This document shows positions 21,131 to 26,619 of a stretch of 26,619 bases of DNA, piece by piece. The stretch comes from CAKVLS01 sp045605365 (GTDB taxonomy: Bacteria > Bacillota > Clostridia > Christensenellales > UBA1242). Under the pieces are notes generated by a model. It was given only the letters and a program-made list of their open reading frames with translations. It did not search any database and was not told the DNA's origin. Where the stretch lies: contig JAZUPV010000101.1 of assembly GCA_045605365.1 (NCBI GenBank), positions 1 through 26,619 on the forward strand, given 5' to 3'. Every line of letters begins with the position of its first letter. The stretch's first letter is position 1. The position numbers were made by a program, and so were the translations under genes.

Positions 21131-21667
21131 TTAAACCTCCTCCACAGTAATATGACTGTTAGTAAATATGCATATAGAAGAAGCAATCTTGATAGATTTT
21201 TCTGCGATATCTCTAGCAGATAGTTTGGTATTTTCAGCAAGAGCTGTTGCTGCAGCTAGAGCATAGTTACCACCAGAACCTATAGCACAGATACCGTTTT
21301 CTGGTTCGATAACTTCGCCTGTACCAGAAAGTATCAAAAGTTGCTCACTATCAGCAACTATCATCATAGCTTCTAATTGTCTAAGGGCTTTGTCTAATCT
21401 CCAAAGAGAAGCAAGTTCTACAGCACTACGCATAAGGTTGCCAGAAAACTTGTTTAGCATCTCTTCAAATCTATTGCATAGGCTAAAAGCATCTGCAACA
21501 CTACCAGCAAAACCTACTACAACTTTGTTGTTGTATAGACGTCTTACTTTAACTGCGTTGTTTTTGAAAACAACACTTTGACCCATTGTAACTTGTCCGT
21601 CACCTGCAATGGCAGTTTTGCCATCACGTTTTACGGCTACAATAGTAGTTCCTTTAAAATCGCTCAT
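21131..21667 (-). CDS. hslV: HslV, peptidase subunit of the HslUV protease
   Basis: A 178-residue threonine protease that forms a double hexamer. The catalytic Thr is expected at residue 7 (MSDFKG|TTIVAVKRDG), after removal of a 6-residue leader. GDGQVTMGQSVVFK, VVVGFAGSVADAFSL and ICAIGSGGNYALAAA are conserved. AGGAG lies 6 nt before the ATG, and the start is 1 nt after the trmFO stop. trmFO-hslV-hslU is a conserved order in Bacillota; codY, which often follows hslU, is replaced by hisS. Confidence 0.97.
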   Translation of the reverse strand: MSDFKGTTIVAVKRDGKTAIAGDGQVTMGQSVVFKNNAVKVRRLYNNKVVVGFAGSVADAFSLCNRFEEMLNKFSGNLMRSAVELASLWRLDKALRQLEAMMIVADSEQLLILSGTGEVIEPENGICAIGSGGNYALAAATALAENTKLSARDIAEKSIKIASSICIFTNSHITVEEV

Positions 21668-21668
21668 A

Positions 21669-22982
21669 TTACTCTCCTAATTCTTTTATTACTTGGGACA
21701 ACTCTTGCATTGATCTTTCGTAGATCATTTGCTTTTTTAGTTTGTCATCTTTTATCTTTTTGTCTAAGGCATTAACTATACCATAGTTGCTATTCATCGG
21801 CTGAAAGTTAACACTACTTGCCTTAGTAATATAATTTATTATAGCACCAATCATTGTGTTTGACGATAAATTTAAGCAATTTTTTCCAGCAATTTTTAAA
21901 TAGACATTTAAAGCTGCTATCAAACCACTTGCGGTACTTTCTATATATCCTTCTACTCCACTAAGCTGACCCGCTATATAAATATTTGGGTTTTGCTTTA
22001 GAGCAAAGGTATTGTCTATCAACTTAGGTGCGTTGATAAATGTATTGCGATGCATAACACCATATCTTACAAAGTTGGCTTTGTTAAGAGCAGGTATCAT
22101 ACTAAACACTCTTTTTTGTTCTGGATAAGTAAGGTTTGTTTGAAAACCAACTAGGTTGTACAAACTGCCTACGGCATCTTCTTTTCTTAACTGCACTACG
22201 GCATAAGGTTTAGAATTGTCGTGTGGATTAACTAACCCAACAGGTTTTAGTGGACCAAAACGCAAAGTATCTACACCACGCTTTGCCATAACTTCTACCG
22301 GCATACAACCTTCAAAAACTTTTTTGTTTTCAAAATCTTTTAAAACGACACTTTGCGCATTGATAAGTTCGTTATAAAAAGCCAAATATTGTTGCTCGTT
22401 CATAGGACAGTTGATATAATCACCGTCACCTTTGTCATATCTATCTGCAACAAAACTCTGGTCTTTGTCAATGCTATCATAAGTAACAATAGGGCTAGAC
22501 GCATCAAAAAAGTACATATAGTCTTGACCCAAGATTGAATGTAGAGCATTAACCAAGTTGTCACTTGTAAGTGGACCTGTCGCTATAATAACAGGAGTGT
22601 CCTTAGGTATATCAACAAACTCTTGGTTGATAATGTTGACATTAGCAAAGCTCTTGATTGTCTCAGTGATTTTGCTAGCGAACAGTTCTCTGTCAACAGC
22701 CAAAGCCCCGCCTGCTGGCACTCTGCACTCATAGGCAGTTTTTATAATAAGACTATCAAACATCTCTAGTTCTTTTTTTAACAAACCAGAAGAAGTTGTT
22801 ATTTGGTCACTTTTTAGACTATTGCTACAGACTAACTCTGCAAAATTAGGATTGTGATGTGCTGGAGAAAACTTGGTAGGTTTCATCTCATACAAATCAA
22901 CATTGATACCCCTTTTTGCCAATTGGTAACACGCTTCGCTACCAGCTAGTCCGCCGCCTACAACGATTACTTTATTTGTCAT
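21669..22982 (-). CDS. trmFO: tRNA (uracil-54-C5)-methyltransferase TrmFO (folate/FAD-dependent)
   Basis: A 437-residue flavoenzyme that makes ribothymidine at tRNA position 54 using methylene-tetrahydrofolate. The FAD-binding motif VIVVGGGLAGSEA lies at residues 5-17. Cys52 (ELVCSNSLKSD) and Cys226 (FEGCMPVEVMAKRG) are the two catalytic cysteines. AGQLSGVEGYIESTASG and the C-terminal helical segment are also typical. I choose ATG at 22982; a GTG four codons earlier is possible but has no better ribosome binding site. The start overlaps the topA end by 11 bp. Confidence 0.95.
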   Translation of the reverse strand: MTNKVIVVGGGLAGSEACYQLAKRGINVDLYEMKPTKFSPAHHNPNFAELVCSNSLKSDQITTSSGLLKKELEMFDSLIIKTAYECRVPAGGALAVDRELFASKITETIKSFANVNIINQEFVDIPKDTPVIIATGPLTSDNLVNALHSILGQDYMYFFDASSPIVTYDSIDKDQSFVADRYDKGDGDYINCPMNEQQYLAFYNELINAQSVVLKDFENKKVFEGCMPVEVMAKRGVDTLRFGPLKPVGLVNPHDNSKPYAVVQLRKEDAVGSLYNLVGFQTNLTYPEQKRVFSMIPALNKANFVRYGVMHRNTFINAPKLIDNTFALKQNPNIYIAGQLSGVEGYIESTASGLIAALNVYLKIAGKNCLNLSSNTMIGAIINYITKASSVNFQPMNSNYGIVNALDKKIKDDKLKKQMIYERSMQELSQVIKELGE

Positions 22983-25251
22983 TTTTGCTCTCACTTATTT
23001 CATAATCACAAGCTTGATTAGAACATTTATAACGGGTTTCTTTCTTTAGTTCTTTTTTTGTTATATATTGTCCACATTTAGGACATTTTTTGTCAGTAGG
23101 TATATCCCAACTCATAAACTTACAATTTGGGTGTCCGCTACAACTATAGTATATATGACCCTTGGCAGATTTTCTTTCAAAGACATCTTTGCCACATTCT
23201 GGGCAAACACCTACTGGGTCTTTTTTGATAACGTCATCTATGCTTTTGATATTTTTGCAATTAGGATAATTAGCACAAGCCAAGAACTTGCCATATCTAC
23301 CCTGTTTTACAACCATATCCCCACCACACTTGTCACATTTAACATTTAGTTGTTCTAGTTGTTTGTTTTGTTCTTGTTCGGCAGGAGTTGATGGTTTTTC
23401 GTTAAGTTGTTTTATATTGCGGCATCTTGGATAATTAGGACAAGCTAAGAATTTGCCATACTTACTTTCTCTAACTACCATATTGGCGCCACATTTGTCA
23501 CATTTTACATCACTTACTTCTACTTGCATCTTAACTCTTTGACTACCAGTAATAGCAAAGTGAACTTTATCTTCAAAACCTTCATAAAAGTCAGCTACAA
23601 TATTTTGCCATTGTTGTTTGCCTTCTTCTACAAGGTCAAGTTTGTCTTCCATCTCTGCAGTAAATGACACGTCCATAATATCTGCAAAGAACTTCTCTAA
23701 AAATTCTGTTACTGTAATACCAAGCTCTGTAGGTACAAGATATTTACCGTCTTTTTCGGTGTATTTGCGTGTGGCAAGTACTAGTATGGTTGGAGCGTAA
23801 GTTGCTGGACGACCTATACCTTTGTCTTCCATAGCCTTAACCAAAGTTGCATCTGTAAATCTTACAGGTGGCTTTGTAAATTTTTGTTCTGTCAAGACAT
23901 CTTTTAGTAATAACACATCGCCTTGTTCTAGGCTAGGTAGATTGTTAGAAGGAGTATCCTTTTCTTTATCAGGGTCTACTTCTTCATATACTTTATAAGC
24001 TATGGTAAAACCTGCAAACAAAGGTGTCTTGCCTGTAAGTTTAAATCCATAATCTCCAGCGTTGATACCAACGGTTAGTGTATTGTAGGTTGCTTCGCTC
24101 ATTTGACTAGCCAAAAATCTATCATAAATAAGCTTGTACAACTTGTATATGTTAGAACTTGCCCCTAAAGAAGCCTTGATATCTTCTGGTGTACGTTCTA
24201 GAGAAATAGGACGTATTGCTTCGTGGGCGTCTTGAACGTTCTTTTTTGTTTTGAAAGTATTATATTTTTCTGGAGCGTACTCTGGACCGTACTTGTTAAT
24301 AATAAACTCTTTAGCCATAAGTTGTGCTTCTGGGCTGACACGAGTTGAGTCGGTACGGATATATGTGATAAGGGCTACTTTACCTTCGCCTTTTAGGGCG
24401 ACACCTTCGTACAAAGTTTGTGCGCTAGAAGTAACTTCTTTTAAAGACATATTAAGCTTGTTCATAGCGTCTTGTTGCATTGTACTTGTTATAAAAGGTG
24501 CAGGTGCAGAAGACTTGCTTATTGACTTTTTGACACTTTCAACTACAAAGTCTTGAGATTTTATATAAGCCACAATATCTTTAGTAACATTTTCGTTAGG
24601 GCTAGTGTATTTTTTGCCTTTATAAGTAGCTAGAGCCGCTTTAAAAGTATTGCTGTCACCTTTTGTAAGCATTGCATTTATGTTCCAGTATTCTTCTGGC
24701 TTAAAGGCTTTTATTTCTTTTTCTCTATCTACAACTAGTTTTAGAGCAACTGATTGTACACGACCCGCACTAAGGTTGCTTTTTATCTTTTTGCAAAGCA
24801 CTGGAGAAACTTTGTAACCAACTAATCTATCAAGAACACGTCTACCTTGTTGAGCATGAACCAAATCCATATTGATAGTACGTGGCTCTTTGATAGCTCT
24901 TTCTACTACCTTTTTAGAAATTTCGTTAAACTCTACACGGCAAGGTACGTTTTCTTTGATACCAAGTATATTTTCTACGTGCCAAGCGATAGCTTCCCCT
25001 TCTCTATCAGGGTCGGTCGCGATAAAGACATTGCCGTACTTTTCGTACTTTTTACGCAAGTCTTGTATTATGTCTTTTTTGTCAGGCATAATTTCGTATC
25101 GTGGCTCAAAATTATTGTTGATATCTATAGCGATAGATTTTGCTGGTAGGTCACGAATATGACCTTTTGTAGCTACAACTTCATAATCTTTGCCTAAATA
25201 TTTTTGTAAAGCGTCTTTTTTACCAGGTCCTTCGATGATAACTAAATTCAT
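22972..25251 (-). CDS. topA: DNA topoisomerase I
   Basis: A 759-residue type IA topoisomerase that relaxes negative supercoils. The TOPRIM domain contains Glu7 (VIIEGPGKK) and DPDREGEAIAWH with Asp80, Asp82 and Glu84. The active-site tyrosine is Tyr297 in ALITYIRTDSTR. The gate domains follow. The C-terminus carries four Cys4 zinc ribbons: three of the C-x-x-C...C-P-N-Y-P-x-C type and a last one ending CSNQACDYE. AAGGAG precedes the ATG. It lies 14 nt after dprA, the usual dprA-topA-trmFO order. Confidence 0.97.
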   Translation of the reverse strand: MNLVIIEGPGKKDALQKYLGKDYEVVATKGHIRDLPAKSIAIDINNNFEPRYEIMPDKKDIIQDLRKKYEKYGNVFIATDPDREGEAIAWHVENILGIKENVPCRVEFNEISKKVVERAIKEPRTINMDLVHAQQGRRVLDRLVGYKVSPVLCKKIKSNLSAGRVQSVALKLVVDREKEIKAFKPEEYWNINAMLTKGDSNTFKAALATYKGKKYTSPNENVTKDIVAYIKSQDFVVESVKKSISKSSAPAPFITSTMQQDAMNKLNMSLKEVTSSAQTLYEGVALKGEGKVALITYIRTDSTRVSPEAQLMAKEFIINKYGPEYAPEKYNTFKTKKNVQDAHEAIRPISLERTPEDIKASLGASSNIYKLYKLIYDRFLASQMSEATYNTLTVGINAGDYGFKLTGKTPLFAGFTIAYKVYEEVDPDKEKDTPSNNLPSLEQGDVLLLKDVLTEQKFTKPPVRFTDATLVKAMEDKGIGRPATYAPTILVLATRKYTEKDGKYLVPTELGITVTEFLEKFFADIMDVSFTAEMEDKLDLVEEGKQQWQNIVADFYEGFEDKVHFAITGSQRVKMQVEVSDVKCDKCGANMVVRESKYGKFLACPNYPRCRNIKQLNEKPSTPAEQEQNKQLEQLNVKCDKCGGDMVVKQGRYGKFLACANYPNCKNIKSIDDVIKKDPVGVCPECGKDVFERKSAKGHIYYSCSGHPNCKFMSWDIPTDKKCPKCGQYITKKELKKETRYKCSNQACDYEISESKNDK

Positions 25252-25265
25252 CTCAATCTCCTTTA

Positions 25266-26345
25266 TTATCTCGAGTAAATATTACCCGCAAGTTTTTTGA
25301 TTATCCCACGAATTGACATTGATGTCAACAAAGTGGTAAGGGTTTTTACATCTAATTTTGTCTTAATAAGTATTTCTGCAAAAGGCATTTCTTGTTCTCC
25401 AATAATATCTAAAACAAGCTGTTCTTGTGGAGAAACTTGAAACAATGATTGTTGTTTTGGTTGATATTTTATGTTGTATTCTTCTAAAATATCGCTTATC
25501 TCTACGACGGCTTTTGCTTGACCGTTAGAGATAATGCGGTTGCAACCACGGCTAACACTGCTAGTGATATTGCCGGGTACGGCATACACATCAATATTGT
25601 TATCAAGTGCATAATTTTTGGTATGCATTGAGCCAGACTTTTCGTCGGCTTCGGTTATTAAAACACCCTTGCTAAGCCCCGCTATGATACGGTTGCGAAT
25701 TGGGAAGTAATAAGGCTCTGCCTTTTGGGTAGGTTTGCACTCAGTCAAAAGCAAACCACATCTTTCTATTTGTTTAGCCAAGTTGTTGTTGGTCGGCGGA
25801 TAAATATAGTCAAAACCACCAGCAAGTACAGCGATAGTTTTGCCGTGCAAGTTAAGAGTTGTTTCGTGTGCGACAGTATCTACTCCGCTAGACAAACCAC
25901 TAACTATACAAAAGCCACCATCGACTAGACCTTTTGTAAACATCTCGGTAACAGTTCTACCATAATTGGTGATACGTCTTGTACCAACTATTGCAAAACA
26001 GTTTTTGCTAATTAATGATATGTCACCTTTGTAATACATAACAAAAGGTGGACTATCTATATTTTTTAAACACTCTGGATAGTTGTCACTACACATTGTG
26101 ATAATGCCAGTATTTTTACTCTCAATACTTTTGATATAGCCGTCTATATAAACATCAGTATTTGAGTATGCCATTTTGTCATAGGTAGCATTATCTAATA
26201 TGTCGATTAGTTTAGCTTTGTCTTTTAAAAAATTGTCGAACAACTCACTAGGGCTATTATACAGCTCTAACAAAAGTTGTTTTTTGTGATAGGTAAGGCT
26301 AAAACTATCTAACCAGATTAGTGCTCTTTCTTGTTTGTTAAACAC
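25266..26345 (-). CDS. dprA: DNA-processing protein DprA (Smf)
   Basis: A 359-residue protein that loads RecA on single-stranded DNA taken up in transformation. The Rossmann-like core has FAIVGTRRITNYG (about 115-127), GFCIVSGLSSGVDTVAHE, TIAVLAGGFDYIYPP, and FPIRNRIIAGLS with ITEADEKSGSMHT. The last 60 residues form a winged-helix (DML1-like) domain. The start is GTG at 26345, since no in-frame ATG precedes the N-terminal domain; GGGGAT lies about 8 nt upstream. Many non-transformable bacteria keep dprA, so natural competence cannot be concluded from it. Confidence 0.94.
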   Translation of the reverse strand: MFNKQERALIWLDSFSLTYHKKQLLLELYNSPSELFDNFLKDKAKLIDILDNATYDKMAYSNTDVYIDGYIKSIESKNTGIITMCSDNYPECLKNIDSPPFVMYYKGDISLISKNCFAIVGTRRITNYGRTVTEMFTKGLVDGGFCIVSGLSSGVDTVAHETTLNLHGKTIAVLAGGFDYIYPPTNNNLAKQIERCGLLLTECKPTQKAEPYYFPIRNRIIAGLSKGVLITEADEKSGSMHTKNYALDNNIDVYAVPGNITSSVSRGCNRIISNGQAKAVVEISDILEEYNIKYQPKQQSLFQVSPQEQLVLDIIGEQEMPFAEILIKTKLDVKTLTTLLTSMSIRGIIKKLAGNIYSR

Positions 26346-26387
26346 CTATTTATCCCCTAAAAAATCTATTTTTTAAGTACATTGTTT

Positions 26388-26619
26388 TTAAACCCAATAT
26401 TTATTGTCTAATGTACGGTAGCTGATAGCTTCTATCAAATGTTCAAGTTTGATATCTTGACTATTGTCTAGGTCAGCTATTGTACGAGCGACTTTAAGTA
26501 TTCTGTCATGGGCTCTTGCGCTTAGTTTAAACTTGTCAAAAGCCTGCTCCATAACAAGCTGTTGTTGTTTGTCTAACTTGCAATACTTTTTGATCATATT
26601 GGTATTCATCTTGCTATTG
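26388..26619 (-). CDS. comM: ComM/YifB-like Mg-chelatase-family AAA ATPase, C-terminal end
   Basis: Only the last 76 codons are inside the window; the frame stays open to the edge. The sequence reads NSKMNTN..., then KLSARAHDRILKVARTIADLD and EAISYRTLDNKYWV. This is the conserved C-terminal helical domain of ComM/YifB proteins, branch-migration helicases that help integrate incoming DNA. The comM-dprA-topA order is common in Bacillota. The catalytic AAA+ part lies outside, so its condition cannot be judged. Confidence 0.9.
   Translation of the reverse strand, partial: NSKMNTNMIKKYCKLDKQQQLVMEQAFDKFKLSARAHDRILKVARTIADLDNSQDIKLEHLIEAISYRTLDNKYWV

Noticed and set aside
22983..22994. GTG start for trmFO four codons upstream
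   Set aside because: ATG at 22982 fits the family N-terminus; there is no better ribosome binding site for the GTG. The choice is not fully certain.

Overview
The window is 26.6 kb of AT-rich DNA. All 27 genes I could support lie on the minus strand, so transcription runs from high to low coordinates. The gene families point to a low-GC Bacillota bacterium of clostridial type: TrmFO (folate/FAD type), YlxR-YlxQ beside infB, a PolC-family protein between rseP and rimP, DUF1292 after ruvX, and strong AGGAGG-like ribosome binding sites. Start codons are often not ATG (TTG for ylxQ, infB and rseP; GTG for uppS and dprA). I cannot name the genus. No tRNA, rRNA, CRISPR array, insertion sequence or phage gene was seen. 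This is a core housekeeping region.

Layout in the direction of transcription (right to left). (1) 26619-18205: comM C-terminus (cut by the window edge), dprA, topA, trmFO, hslV, hslU, hisS, trxA. These cover competence/recombination, DNA topology, tRNA methylation, ATP-dependent proteolysis, histidyl-tRNA charging and thiol redox, and are very tightly packed. (2) 18191-16320: a near-consensus promoter with a palindrome over its -35 box, then a cysteine desulfurase, an unusual IscU-like scaffold, and a 49-residue YtxH-like membrane protein whose ribosome binding site lies inside a 15-bp hairpin. A terminator follows. (3) 16141-14453: promoter, ruvX, DUF1292, a CYTH-fold protein with a degenerate signature, terminator. 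(4) 14360-12711: promoter, a structured leader of about 110 nt, rpsB, tsf, terminator. (5) 12658-9003: promoter with a 13-bp tandem repeat, frr, uppS, cdsA, rseP, terminator. (6) 8983-7406: a shortened PolC-like gene standing alone. (7) 7398-1: promoter, leader hairpin, rimP, nusA, ylxR, ylxQ, infB, rbfA, an nrnA-like DHH phosphoesterase, truB and the start of an endonuclease-IV-like gene. This is the classical nusA-infB translation/transcription operon.

The most unusual item is the gene in the polC position. It keeps the PolC N-terminal domain, the OB fold and an intact DEDDh proofreading exonuclease, but has no PHP and no polymerase domain. In ordinary PolC the exonuclease is inserted inside PHP, so simple truncation would leave half of PHP behind; here both halves are absent. 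It looks like a dedicated exonuclease derived from PolC, perhaps acting in trans. Other points of interest are an IscU scaffold that lacks the first cluster-ligand cysteine, an SD-sequestering hairpin before the 49-residue protein, a possible switch in the rpsB leader, a hairpin in the rimP-nusA leader that could be a NusA-responsive attenuator, and a possible Rrf2-type operator at the cysteine desulfurase promoter. Genes usually found in these clusters (pyrH, dxr, proS, ribF) are absent from their expected places.
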